Assembly: GCF_013317235.1 (NCBI RefSeq)
Contig: NZ_WLCM01000004.1
Coordinates: forward strand, 1-61,857
From: Leisingera sp. ANG59
GTDB taxonomy: Bacteria > Pseudomonadota > Alphaproteobacteria > Rhodobacterales > Rhodobacteraceae
Direction of reading: 5' to 3'
DNA: 61,857 nt
Part shown: positions 16,684 through 26,219 of the stretch, piece by piece
Position numbering within the stretch: position 1 is the first letter of the stretch
Layout: each line of letters opens with the position of its first letter
The notes under the pieces: model-generated
Seen by the model: the letters and a program-made list of their open reading frames with translations, nothing else
Databases searched by the model: none
What the model was told of the DNA's origin: nothing
Position numbers and translations under genes: made by a program

Positions 16684-17604
16684 ATGCCCTCTGAAATCCG
16701 CCTTGCCTTTGCGCATCCGTCCGAACGTTCGATGGCCACTGCCGCGCCGGGCCCGCTGGACCGCATTTCGCTGCGCGACCATACCGTCGAGGTGGAGATC
16801 GGCGCGTTCCAGGCGGAGCGCGGCACCACCCAGCGGATCTGCTTCAATGTGGTGGTGGAGGTTGCGCCGCTGCCCAAGGACCTGGATGACGACGTCGACC
16901 GGATCCTGTCCTATGACAAGGTGACCGAGGCCATCGCCCATGAGCTGGCGGCAGAGCGGCTGAACTTGCTGGAGACCCTGGCGGAACGCGTGGCCGAACG
17001 GATCCTGCTGGAGCATCAGGCGGTGCGCGCCTTTGTGCGGATCGAGAAGCTGGACCGCGGCCCGGGGGCTCTGGGCGTCGAGGTGGTCCGCTCAAAAGAC
17101 CAGATCAGCCATCTGGCTGAGGAACAGGACCGCCCGCATCCGCGGCTGATGTACCTTTCCAACACCGCCATCGACAGTGAGAACCTGACCGGCTGGATCG
17201 ACCAGATGGAATGCCGCAAACGGCCGTTGATACTGTGTGTCGGCACCCACCCGCTGGCGGTTCCCACGACCGGTCACAAATGGACCCAGCGGCGGATCGA
17301 CCTTTTGGCGATCGAACAGAACGCCTGGCGGCTGGCGGCCAAGGACGACCGCTGCGTGGTGGTCTCCACCCGGACCGAGCTGGACTGGGCGATGAAGAAC
17401 GGCCAGATCTGCGTCTGGGCGCCGTCCAAGATCGTGCTGGACGCGGTGGAAGGGCCCTCGGCGCCGCCGTCGAACTCGGTGGCACTGGCTGCCTGGTTTG
17501 CCGCTACCTTTGAAGCCGGTGAAATGATTGTGCTTGGCGGGGATTTGCCTGATAATCCCGGTGTCCCCTTGCGGGCCGTCAGCGTGGAGCAAGCACAACT
17601 GTGA
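16684..17604 (+). CDS. folB: Dihydroneopterin aldolase fused to an amino-acid-kinase-fold-like domain
   Basis: The 306-residue protein is about 2.5 times the usual FolB length. Residues about 22-140 are the aldolase/epimerase domain (LDRISLRDHTVEVEIGAF, LSYDKVTEAIAHELAAERLNLLETLAERVA), which makes 6-hydroxymethyl-dihydropterin for folate synthesis. Residues about 155-306 form a second domain with an RPLILCVGTHPL strand, ICVWAPSKIVLDAV, and a SNSVALAAWFAATFEAGEMIVLGG segment. That segment resembles the substrate and C-terminal part of amino-acid-kinase-fold proteins; this second call is inference. It overlaps folP by 4 nt (GTGA), so the two are translationally coupled. A later ATG at 16732 is possible. 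Confidence 0.85.
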   Translation: MPSEIRLAFAHPSERSMATAAPGPLDRISLRDHTVEVEIGAFQAERGTTQRICFNVVVEVAPLPKDLDDDVDRILSYDKVTEAIAHELAAERLNLLETLAERVAERILLEHQAVRAFVRIEKLDRGPGALGVEVVRSKDQISHLAEEQDRPHPRLMYLSNTAIDSENLTGWIDQMECRKRPLILCVGTHPLAVPTTGHKWTQRRIDLLAIEQNAWRLAAKDDRCVVVSTRTELDWAMKNGQICVWAPSKIVLDAVEGPSAPPSNSVALAAWFAATFEAGEMIVLGGDLPDNPGVPLRAVSVEQAQL

Positions 17605-18596
17605 CATATTACCGGCCGTTGGTTCAGCACGGAGAGGCGCGTCCCGAAGGCGCGGTCCCGCTGGCAGGCAGTGCCTTATGGTTCACCGAGGTTGAAATCC
17701 TGAGCCGTGATGCGCCGCCGCGGATCGTGCCTGCCGGACTGGTCCCCGAGATGGAGCGCCGCCGCCTGAGCGCGCGGCGCGCGTCGATCGCCGGGCTGGA
17801 CATGACCCAGCCGCAGATCATGGGCATTCTGAATGTGACGCCGGACAGTTTCTCGGATGGCGGCAGGCATGCCGGTACCGAGGCTGGGAAGGCAGCGGCG
17901 CTGCAGATGGTGGCTGATGGCGCCACGATCATTGATGTGGGCGGCGAATCCACCCGCCCCGGGGCTGCTGAAGTGCCCGAGGCTGAGGAAATCGAGCGCA
18001 CGGCGCCGGTGATTGCGGCCATTCGCGCCGAGTGCCCGGTGCCGGTCTCCATTGACACCCGCAAGGCCACGGTGGGCATGGAAGCCTTGGAAGCGGGAGC
18101 GAACCTGCTGAATGATGTCTCGGGCTTCACCTTCGATCCGGCGCTGGCGCCCCTGGCGGCGCAGGCCAGCGTGCCGGTCTGCATCATGCATGCCCAGGGC
18201 GACCCGGCGACCATGCAGGATGATCCGCAATACGGAAATGTGCTGCTGGATGTCTATGACTTCCTGAGCAACCAGATCGACCGGCTGGAAGCCATTGGCG
18301 TGGTCCGCGAGCAGATCGTGGTCGACCCGGGCATCGGGTTCGGCAAGACGCAGGAGCATAACCTGACACTTCTGCGCAATCTCAGCCTGTTTCATGCGCT
18401 TGGCTGTCCCGTCTTGCTGGGGGTGTCGCGCAAGAAGTTCATCGGCACCATCGGTGATGCGCCGCGCGCGGATGCCCGGGCGCCGGGTTCGATTGCGGTG
18501 GGGCTTGCGGCCCTGGCGCAAGGCGTGCAATTCCTGCGGGTGCATGACGTGGCTGAGACGGTTCAGGCCCTGCGGCTTTGGCAGGCGGTCCGGTAA
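17601..18596 (+). CDS. folP: Dihydropteroate synthase
   Basis: The 331-residue FolP starts at GTG 17601 inside the end of folB. It has an approximately 70-residue N-terminal extension before the barrel. The barrel carries [57 protein letters not shown] and [14 protein letters not shown], the usual pterin- and pABA-binding loops. It condenses hydroxymethyl-dihydropterin pyrophosphate with p-aminobenzoate. This enzyme is the sulfonamide target. The gene order folB-folP-glmM with short gaps suggests one transcript. Confidence 0.95.
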   Translation: MTYYRPLVQHGEARPEGAVPLAGSALWFTEVEILSRDAPPRIVPAGLVPEMERRRLSARRASIAGLDMTQPQIMGILNVTPDSFSDGGRHAGTEAGKAAALQMVADGATIIDVGGESTRPGAAEVPEAEEIERTAPVIAAIRAECPVPVSIDTRKATVGMEALEAGANLLNDVSGFTFDPALAPLAAQASVPVCIMHAQGDPATMQDDPQYGNVLLDVYDFLSNQIDRLEAIGVVREQIVVDPGIGFGKTQEHNLTLLRNLSLFHALGCPVLLGVSRKKFIGTIGDAPRADARAPGSIAVGLAALAQGVQFLRVHDVAETVQALRLWQAVR

Positions 18597-18619
18597 GGCC
18601 TTTTAGGCAGGAAGGCATA

Positions 18620-19966
18620 ATGCGGAAACTCTTTGGAACCGATGGCGTGCGCGGCACCGCCAACATCCACCCCATGACCGCCGAAATGGCGCTGCGCATC
18701 GGTGCGGCAGTAGGGCGTTATTTCCGGCGCGATGGCACCGGGGTGCACCGGGTGGTGATCGGCAAGGACACCCGGCTGTCCGGCTACATGTTTGAAAACG
18801 CACTGACGGCGGGGCTGACCTCGACCGGCATGAACGTGCTGCTGCTGGGGCCGGTGCCGACGCCCGCGGTGGGGCTGATGACGCGCTCGATGCGGGCGGA
18901 TCTGGGGGTGATGATCTCGGCCAGCCACAACCCGTCCGAGGACAATGGCATCAAGTTCTTCGGACCGGACGGGTTCAAGCTGTCGGACGGCGCCGAGATG
19001 GAGATCGAGGCGCTGGTGGAGGCTGGGGTCGAACCGGCCCAGGCTGTCAACATCGGCCGTGCCAAGCGGATTGACGATGCCCGTTTCCGCTATGGCGAGC
19101 GGGTCAAGAGCTCCCTGCCGCGCAATCTGGGCCTGAACGGGCTAAAAGTTGTGATCGACTGCGCCAATGGCGCGGCGCACCGCACCGCGCCCGAGGTCCT
19201 GTGGGAACTGGGCGCGGAGGTTATTGCGGTCGGTGTGTCGCCTGACGGGCTGAACATCAACCGCGGCTGCGGTTCGACCCAGCCCCGGACCGCGGCTGAG
19301 GCAGTGGTGGCGCATGGGGCGCATGTCGGGATCTGCCTGGATGGCGATGCCGACCGGGTGATTCTGATCGACGAGACCGGCACGGTGGCGGATGGCGATC
19401 AGCTGATGGCGCTGCTGGCCAGCCGCTGGGCCGAAGAAGGTCTTCTGACTGGCGGCGCGCTGGTTGCGACCGTGATGTCGAACCTCGGGCTTGAGCGCTT
19501 CCTTGAGGGCAAGGGCCTGGGATTGGAGCGCACGTCCGTCGGCGACCGCTATGTGGTGGAGCGGATGCGCGAGGGCGGGTTCAACCTGGGCGGCGAGCAA
19601 TCCGGCCATATCGTGATGAGCGACTATGCCACCACCGGTGACGGGCTGATGGCGGGGCTGCATTTCCTGGCTGCGATGGTGCAGACCGGCCAGAAGGCGT
19701 CAGAGCTGGCGCATCAGTTCGAGACCGTGCCGCAGCGGCTGCGCAACGTGCGGTTCCAGGCGGGCCAGGTGCCGCTGGAGGATGCGCGGGTGCAGGAGGC
19801 GATTGCCGCGGCTGAGAAGATGCTGGACGGCCAGGGGCGCCTGTTGATCCGCAAATCCGGCACCGAGCCGCTGGTGCGGGTGATGGCCGAGAGCGAGGAC
19901 GCCGAAGTGATGACGCTGGCAGTGGACAGCGTGGTCGCCGCGGTTGAGGCTGCCGTCGCGCAGTGA
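18620..19966 (+). CDS. glmM: Phosphoglucosamine mutase
   Basis: The 448-residue protein begins [15 protein letters not shown]. It has the active-site serine loop [16 protein letters not shown], the metal-binding DGDADR (in [14 protein letters not shown]), the sugar loop GGEQSGH, and [12 protein letters not shown] near the C-terminus. It converts glucosamine-6-phosphate to glucosamine-1-phosphate for UDP-GlcNAc, feeding peptidoglycan and LPS synthesis. The start is ATG 18620 with CAGGAAGG upstream; the open frame reaches further back to 18578 but this is not needed. It is 23 nt after folP. Confidence 0.97.
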   Translation: MRKLFGTDGVRGTANIHPMTAEMALRIGAAVGRYFRRDGTGVHRVVIGKDTRLSGYMFENALTAGLTSTGMNVLLLGPVPTPAVGLMTRSMRADLGVMISASHNPSEDNGIKFFGPDGFKLSDGAEMEIEALVEAGVEPAQAVNIGRAKRIDDARFRYGERVKSSLPRNLGLNGLKVVIDCANGAAHRTAPEVLWELGAEVIAVGVSPDGLNINRGCGSTQPRTAAEAVVAHGAHVGICLDGDADRVILIDETGTVADGDQLMALLASRWAEEGLLTGGALVATVMSNLGLERFLEGKGLGLERTSVGDRYVVERMREGGFNLGGEQSGHIVMSDYATTGDGLMAGLHFLAAMVQTGQKASELAHQFETVPQRLRNVRFQAGQVPLEDARVQEAIAAAEKMLDGQGRLLIRKSGTEPLVRVMAESEDAEVMTLAVDSVVAAVEAAVAQ

Positions 19967-19974
19967 ACCGGCAG

Positions 19975-19993
19975 AGGGCGCTCAGCGCCCTTT
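19975..19993 (+). terminator. Short terminator hairpin after glmM
   Basis: A 7-bp perfect stem (19975-19981 with 19985-19991) has a 3-nt loop and is followed by TTT. The loop TCA (19982-19984) is the stop codon of the convergent EamA gene read on the minus strand, so the hairpin overlaps that gene. Confidence 0.6.
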
Positions 19994-20887
19994 GCTGAAC
20001 AGGCGGCTGAGCCTGCCGAGCTGGCTGAGGCCAAGGCCGCCCAGGATCATTACCATTGCCAGCAGCATCGAGGGCGGCAGCTCTTCGCCCAGGAACACCG
20101 CTCCAAGCACCACCGCCCAGACCGGCACCTGGTAATTGGTGAGGGTCATGAAGGTGGGGCCCGCCTCGCGCACCACGATGACGCGCAGCAGGTTTGCTGC
20201 GGCGGTGGGGATCAGGCCGAGGATGGCAGCAATCAGCAGCGTTTTTGTGTCGGGCATCACTGGCGGGCCTTCGGCGGCCCAGGCGGCCGGAAAGATGATG
20301 AAACAGCCGATCACCAGGAAGATGGCTGCCAGCCCGACCGGGTCGGCGGGCGGCAGGCGGCGGGTCAGGATGGAGCTGACCGAGTAGCAGGCTGCCGCTG
20401 ACAGGCAGGCGGCGCGGCCATAGGCCTCCAGTTCGGCGCCGCTGGTTTCAAACGCCTTGCCGCCGATCAGCAGCGCAACGCCGGCAAAGCCGATGCAGAA
20501 ACCGATGAGGCGGCGCAGGGTCATCTGCTCGCCCGGCACAAAGACATGCGCCAAAGGCAGCACCATCAGCGGGATCGCCGCCATGCTGACGCCGGTAAAG
20601 CCGGAGGAGACATGCTGCTGTCCCCAGGAGATCAGCATGAAGGGCAGGGCGGTGCTGAGAATGCCGATGAGGATCAGCGAGGGCCAGTTGGCCTTACCTT
20701 TGAATAGCTTGAACCCGCGCCAGCCCCAGACCGCGCACAGCAGCAGCGCGGCAAAGCCGATCCGGCTGGCGGCCAGCCAGAACGGGGTGATCCCGTCCAG
20801 CGCCAGCTTGATCAGCAGAAAGGTTCCGCCCCAGACAAAGCCGAGGGTGGCAATCATCAGCCAGTAGCGCGGTGCGATATCGGGCAT
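19982..20887 (-). CDS. DMT-superfamily (EamA) transporter
   Basis: The 301-residue protein has about ten hydrophobic helices arranged as two EamA repeats. It opens with YWLMIATLGFVWGGTFLLIKLAL; the second repeat ends in TLTNYQVPVWAVVLGAVFLGEELPP. Members export amino acids, nucleotide bases or other metabolites across the inner membrane; the substrate is unknown. I use ATG 20887 (PDIAPRYW); an upstream in-frame ATG at 20917 is less likely. A close paralog lies directly upstream, suggesting tandem duplication. Confidence 0.85.
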   Translation of the reverse strand: MPDIAPRYWLMIATLGFVWGGTFLLIKLALDGITPFWLAASRIGFAALLLCAVWGWRGFKLFKGKANWPSLILIGILSTALPFMLISWGQQHVSSGFTGVSMAAIPLMVLPLAHVFVPGEQMTLRRLIGFCIGFAGVALLIGGKAFETSGAELEAYGRAACLSAAACYSVSSILTRRLPPADPVGLAAIFLVIGCFIIFPAAWAAEGPPVMPDTKTLLIAAILGLIPTAAANLLRVIVVREAGPTFMTLTNYQVPVWAVVLGAVFLGEELPPSMLLAMVMILGGLGLSQLGRLSRLFSKGR

Positions 20888-20979
20888 GGGGTCCTCTTGC
20901 CGTTCATCGCGCGACAAGACCCCGCCGGGCGGGCGGGGTCAATGGCAATTGCTTTGTTATCGATCGAAGCGTTTGCGCT

Positions 20980-21888
20980 TCACGCCACGCGCGGGCGGCG
21001 GTTGCGGCTGAGGAGGAGGCCGCCGAGGATCAGCGCCAGCGCGGCAAACAGCTGCGGCGGCAGGGTTTCCCCCAGAAGGGCCGCGCCGAAGATCACCGAC
21101 CAGACCGGCACCTGGTAGTTCACGGTGGACAGGAAGGCCGGGCCTGCGCTGCGGGCGACCTGCACCAGCAGCACCTGGGCGAGGGCGGTGGGCAGCAGGC
21201 CAAGGTAGATCACGGCGCCGAGCGGCAGGGCGGCGGGCAGGTCCGGCACGCCCTCGGCCCAGAGCGCGGCGGGGGTCATCATGGCGGCACCGCAGAGGAG
21301 CGCCGCGGCAGAGAGCGACAGCATGTTCACCTGCGGGCAGAGCCGGGTGATGATCGAACCGATGGCGTAGCACAGCGACGCACCAAGGCAGGCGAGGCGG
21401 GCCAGTGATTCAAAATCGGTTCCGGCGGAGCGGAAGGCATCCAGACCGATCAGCACCACAACACCGGCGAAGCCGATCAGGAAGCTGATGGTGCGGCGCA
21501 GGGTCATATGCTCGCCCGGCACCAGAAGATGCGCCAGCGGCAGAACAAACAGCGGCACCACCGCCATGCAGACCCCGGCAAAGCCGCTGGCCACGTAAGT
21601 TTGCCCCCAGCTGAGCAGGGTGAAGGGCAGGGCGTTGGTAAAGAACCCCATGCCGATGGCGCAGGCCCAGATGATCCGGCCTTCCCGCGTGAGGATGGAG
21701 GGCAGGCCGATGCCCATCGCATAGACCACGCCCAGAAGACAGAGCGCACCGATGGAGATCCGCAGCGCAGCGATAGTCATCGGCGGGAAGCCCCTGAGTG
21801 CCAGCGACACCGCCATGAAAGAGGCGCCCCAGATCACACCGAGGAACAGGAGCTTGACCCAATTGGCAGCGCCGGGGGATTGATTCAT
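20980..21888 (-). CDS. DMT-superfamily (EamA) transporter, tandem paralog
   Basis: The 302-residue EamA protein has ten helices in two repeats: WVKLLFLGVIWGASFMAVSLAL near the start and STVNYQVPVWSVIFGAALLGETLPP near the end. It resembles the neighbouring gene closely in these hallmark segments. ATG 21888 is chosen because CAGGAGAT sits just upstream on the minus strand; the frame is open further but without a ribosome site. A GC-rich hairpin (20918-20940) lies between the two paralogs and may attenuate read-through. The substrate is unknown. Confidence 0.87.
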   Translation of the reverse strand: MNQSPGAANWVKLLFLGVIWGASFMAVSLALRGFPPMTIAALRISIGALCLLGVVYAMGIGLPSILTREGRIIWACAIGMGFFTNALPFTLLSWGQTYVASGFAGVCMAVVPLFVLPLAHLLVPGEHMTLRRTISFLIGFAGVVVLIGLDAFRSAGTDFESLARLACLGASLCYAIGSIITRLCPQVNMLSLSAAALLCGAAMMTPAALWAEGVPDLPAALPLGAVIYLGLLPTALAQVLLVQVARSAGPAFLSTVNYQVPVWSVIFGAALLGETLPPQLFAALALILGGLLLSRNRRPRVA

Positions 21889-22061
21889 TTTTATCTCCTG
21901 TCCCGCCCGGCTGAAGGCCGGGCTGCGCCCGACCCTCCCCACGGGAGGGCGCTTCACGCCCACCCAGGGCCGGGCGCTGCCCTTGGCGCATCACATGAAG
22001 TTCTCCGCATTCGGGCATATGGTTCAACGAAATTAAATGTGCGCGAAATGGATGCGCCGAA

Positions 22062-22092
22062 GAAAAAAGGGCGCTCCAAGATGGAGCGCCCT
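22062..22092 (-). terminator. Intrinsic terminator of ilvC
   Basis: An 11-bp perfect stem (22068-22078 with 22082-22092) has a 3-nt loop. On the minus strand it is followed by six T residues (22062-22067 are A on the plus strand). It begins about 37 nt past the ilvC stop. Confidence 0.92.
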
Positions 22093-22128
22093 GCAGAGGT
22101 AAGGTCAGCGGAGGGTTCCGCGGGCGCC

Positions 22129-23184
<1,056 letters not shown>

Positions 23185-23283
23185 TCATAGGCATGTGGGC
23201 GGGGAAGGCGATTGCTGTTGTGCATGAGTTTCGCAGTTTCTTTGCAGTGGTCATTCGTCATTTGGCCTGATAATGATGAAATC

Positions 23284-23739
23284 ATGCTTGATGACCTCGA
23301 CCGGCGCATTCTGCGCTATATGCAAAGCGACCCGGAGCAATCGATTCCGGATCTGGCCGAACGGCTGGGCCTCACCGCCTCGCGCCTGTCGCGTCGGCTG
23401 GAGAAGCTGCGCGAGGCGCGCGTGATCCTGGGCCAGCGGGCGGTGATCGACTGGCGGGCGCTGGGGTATGAGGTCGAGGTCTCGCTGCGGGTGACGCTCG
23501 ACAAGACCAACCCGCGCGCCTTTGACGAGTTCATCGAGGCCGCCCGCGGCATTGCCGAGGTGATCGAAATCCAGACCTTTCTGGGCCAGGTCGATGTACG
23601 GCTTTCGGTGATTGCGCGGGACATGCCCCATTACCAGCAGATCTACCGCGCAGCCATTTTGAACCTGCCGCATATCACCGATATCGAGGCGCTGATGCAT
23701 GTCGCGCGGATCAAATCGGATGAGGTGCTGCCGGTATGA
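23284..23739 (+). CDS. Lrp/AsnC family transcriptional regulator
   Basis: The 151-residue regulator has an N-terminal winged helix-turn-helix (LDDLDRRILRYMQSDPEQSIPDLAERLGLTASRLSRRLEKL, of which IPDLAERLGLTASRLSRRL is the HTH). The C-terminal RAM domain is for amino-acid sensing and octamer assembly (FLGQVDVRLSVIARD, LNLPHITDIEALMHV). I use ATG 23284, which matches the family start; the upstream codons from 23212 are unlikely. It overlaps the next Lrp gene by 4 nt (ATGA) and is divergent from ilvC, so the heteromeric pair could control ilvC or itself. Confidence 0.92.
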   Translation: MLDDLDRRILRYMQSDPEQSIPDLAERLGLTASRLSRRLEKLREARVILGQRAVIDWRALGYEVEVSLRVTLDKTNPRAFDEFIEAARGIAEVIEIQTFLGQVDVRLSVIARDMPHYQQIYRAAILNLPHITDIEALMHVARIKSDEVLPV

Positions 23740-24194
23740 GCGCTTTGGATGATCTCGATTTTGCCATCCTGCGGGCGCTGTCGGAGGATGCCACCTTGTC
23801 GGCGGGGGCGCTCGGCCGGCAGCTGGGGCTGAGCCAGCCTGCCACCTGGCGGCGGATCAAGCGGCTGCAGGAGACGGGCATCATCGCGGGCCGCAGGCTG
23901 GAGTTGGACAAGGAGAAGCTGGGGTTCGGCGTGACCGTCTTTCTGGGGGTGAAACTGGCCACCAAGGGGCGGGTCAGTTTGGAGGACTTTGAGCGCGCGG
24001 TTTCCGCCATCCCCGAGGTGCAGACGGTGGAGCATGTGCTGGGCATGTATGACTACAGGCTGCGGGTGACGGCGCGGGACATCTCCGATTTTGAGCGCGT
24101 GCTGCGGCGCCGGGTGATGACCCTGCCGGGTGTCGGCAATGTGGAGGCCAATGTGCTGCTGAGCGAGGAGCGGCGGCCGGGGCCGCTGGGCTGA
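23736..24194 (+). CDS. Lrp/AsnC family transcriptional regulator (second of pair)
   Basis: The 152-residue protein has a winged HTH (LDDLDFAILRALSEDATLSAGALGRQLGLSQPATWRRIKRL; recognition helix around SQPATWRRIKRL) and a RAM domain ending in VMTLPGVGNVEANVLLSE. It is translationally coupled to the preceding paralog by an ATGA overlap. The two are clearly different in sequence, so they may form mixed oligomers. The ligand is not readable. Confidence 0.91.
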   Translation: MSALDDLDFAILRALSEDATLSAGALGRQLGLSQPATWRRIKRLQETGIIAGRRLELDKEKLGFGVTVFLGVKLATKGRVSLEDFERAVSAIPEVQTVEHVLGMYDYRLRVTARDISDFERVLRRRVMTLPGVGNVEANVLLSEERRPGPLG

Positions 24195-24392
24195 CGCCGC
24201 GCTTTTGTTGCCGATCCGAAACCGGCTTGGCGCAAATGCAGGGGATTTCTGTCGGGACTGGGCTGTCTTTTTGCCGGGCCGACGTCAATATCGGCCTTCG
24301 GAGAACGGCAGTTCCGATGTATGCCAAGTCAGGGTTTGCCAAAGCCTGCAGCACCGGCTAGCCGTTTCAGGAGACATTTCAGGGAGGCCGCA

Positions 24393-25517
24393 ATGGCATT
24401 GCTCGATACCGTGGACCCGCAGGGTCTGGATGAATTCTCGGTGGTTTTCACCGACCGCTCGCTCAATCACATGTCCAAGACCTTCCAGCAGGTGATGCTG
24501 GACATCAACGCGATGCTGAAAGAGGTCTATAACGCTGAAGCCGTGGCGCTGGTGCCGGGCGGCGGGACTTATGCGATGGAGGCGGTCGCGCGGCAGTTCG
24601 CCCGCGGCGCCAGCGCGCTGGTCGTGCGCAATGGCTGGTTCTCCTACCGCTGGAGCCAGATCTTCGAGGCCGGCGGCTTCACCGCGTCCTCGACCGTGAT
24701 GAAGGCGCGCCGCACCGGCAACGAAAGCGCCTCTCCGTTTGAGCCCGCGCCGATTGCGGATGTGGTTGCTGCGATCAAGGAGCAGAAGCCGGATATCGTC
24801 TTTGCCCCCCATGTGGAAACCGCTGCCGGGGTGATCCTGCCCAACGACTATGTGACCGCCATGGCCGCAGCGGCGCATGAGGTCGGCGCGCTGATGGTGC
24901 TGGACTGCATCGCGTCGGGCTGCGCCTGGATCGACATGAAGGCAACCGGCGTCGATGTGCTGATCTCTGCCCCGCAGAAGGGCTGGAGCGCCTCGCCCTC
25001 GGCCGGTCTGGTGATGTTCTCGGAGAAGGCTCTGGCGCGGCTGGAGGAAACCGCCTCGGACAGCTTTGCCATCAACCTGAAGCAATGGCGCACCATCATG
25101 AAGGCCTATGAGGACGGCGGCCACGCCTATCACGCCACCATGCCGACCGATGCGCTGCGCGCCTTCCGCGACACCATGCTGGAGACCAAGGAGTATGGTT
25201 TTGAGAAATTGCGTGACGCGCAATGGGCGCTGGGCAACGGCGTGCGGGCGATGCTGAAGGAAAAGGGCATCACTTCCGTGGCGGCGGATGGTTTCGGCGC
25301 GCCGGGTGTTGTGGTGAGCTATACCAGCGACCCGGATGTGCAGAACGGCAAGAAGTTCCTGGCGCTGGGCACCCAGATCGCCGCGGGTGTGCCGCTGCAG
25401 TGCGACGAGCCTGCGGATTTCCGCACCTTCCGCTTGGGCCTGTTCGGCCTCGACAAGCTGTATGACGTGGATGCCACCATTGCGCGGCTGAAAAACGTCG
25501 TGGATCAGGTGCTTTAA
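24393..25517 (+). CDS. Class V PLP-dependent aminotransferase
   Basis: The 374-residue enzyme has the alanine-glyoxylate/serine-pyruvate aminotransferase pattern. It shows ALVPGGGTYAMEAVARQF (phosphate and cofactor loop), FAPHVETAAGVILP, LDCIASGCAWIDM, and the PLP lysine in SAPQKGWSASPSAGLVMFS. The C-terminal FRLGLFGLDKL is the family FRIG-x-x-G motif. It probably uses alanine, serine or glycine as donor; the exact pair is unknown. ATG 24393 has an AGGGAGG site; the frame is open to 24321 but that is unlikely. It ends 4 nt into the convergent M50 gene. Confidence 0.87.
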   Translation: MALLDTVDPQGLDEFSVVFTDRSLNHMSKTFQQVMLDINAMLKEVYNAEAVALVPGGGTYAMEAVARQFARGASALVVRNGWFSYRWSQIFEAGGFTASSTVMKARRTGNESASPFEPAPIADVVAAIKEQKPDIVFAPHVETAAGVILPNDYVTAMAAAAHEVGALMVLDCIASGCAWIDMKATGVDVLISAPQKGWSASPSAGLVMFSEKALARLEETASDSFAINLKQWRTIMKAYEDGGHAYHATMPTDALRAFRDTMLETKEYGFEKLRDAQWALGNGVRAMLKEKGITSVAADGFGAPGVVVSYTSDPDVQNGKKFLALGTQIAAGVPLQCDEPADFRTFRLGLFGLDKLYDVDATIARLKNVVDQVL

Positions 25518-26218
25518 CGCAAAATCCGGATTGGGCTGCGCAAGGGGATATTGCTTGTGCGGCCCAGCCCATGGCGCAGGGTGAGCCAGATCACCCCGAG
25601 GCTGATCGCCAGCCAGATCCCGCCCCACAGCATGGTTGCGCCGCCGAACTCCTCGGCCATCATCCGCGCGTCGGAGCGCAGGTTGGAGCGCGCGATGGTG
25701 TCGTCCCAGATGTCGAGGGGCGCGTAGATCATGCTGCTGACCCCGATCACCCGCAGGATCATGTCGTTGATGTTTAGGCTGAGGTAGCGCGATGCGGCGA
25801 GCATCAGCGCGCCGGTGGCCAGGGTGAAGCCAAGCGCAAAGAGGTCCCGGACATAGACGGCGGCAACAGCGAGGGTGATTGCGCCGAAGGCGGCCAGAAC
25901 CCTGCGGTCCCAATCGGTGCGCAGGGCAATCACGAACAGGGCAGAACCGATCAGCAGTGATCCGGTGTAGCCTGCGGACAGCCCCAGGAAACGGCTGCCG
26001 CCGCGGGAAACCACCATGCCGCCCTCGTAGGGGTCGATGGTCAGGCTGACCACATCGCCGCCGGTCAGCAATGTCATGGCCGCATGGGAGACCTCATGCA
26101 GGAACACGGTCAGGATGCACAGAGGCAGCAGTGCCGGGTTTTGCCAGAGGGCGGCAATTGCCATGGTCAGGCAGAGAAGCTGCCAGTGGCCTTTGAGGAA
26201 GCGTCCGGCAGCCTGCAT
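25514..26218 (-). CDS. M50-like membrane metallopeptidase family protein
   Basis: The 234-residue integral membrane protein has about six or seven hydrophobic helices. The zinc-binding HEVSH (HExxH, residues 41-45) lies within the second hydrophobic segment, as in M50 site-2-type proteases. The third ligand cannot be assigned with confidence; the best later candidate is in NINDMIL. The family resembles the M50B-like proteins annotated as metallopeptidases without known substrate. Its stop codon overlaps the convergent aminotransferase by 4 nt. It follows the UbiH-type gene by 1 nt, so the two are probably one transcript. Confidence 0.78.
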   Translation of the reverse strand: MQAAGRFLKGHWQLLCLTMAIAALWQNPALLPLCILTVFLHEVSHAAMTLLTGGDVVSLTIDPYEGGMVVSRGGSRFLGLSAGYTGSLLIGSALFVIALRTDWDRRVLAAFGAITLAVAAVYVRDLFALGFTLATGALMLAASRYLSLNINDMILRVIGVSSMIYAPLDIWDDTIARSNLRSDARMMAEEFGGATMLWGGIWLAISLGVIWLTLRHGLGRTSNIPLRSPIRILR

Positions 26219-26219
26219 G

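Noticed and set aside
24195-24392. Riboswitch or leader upstream of the aminotransferase
   Set aside because: I saw no conserved riboswitch core or leader peptide; only an ordinary ribosome site.
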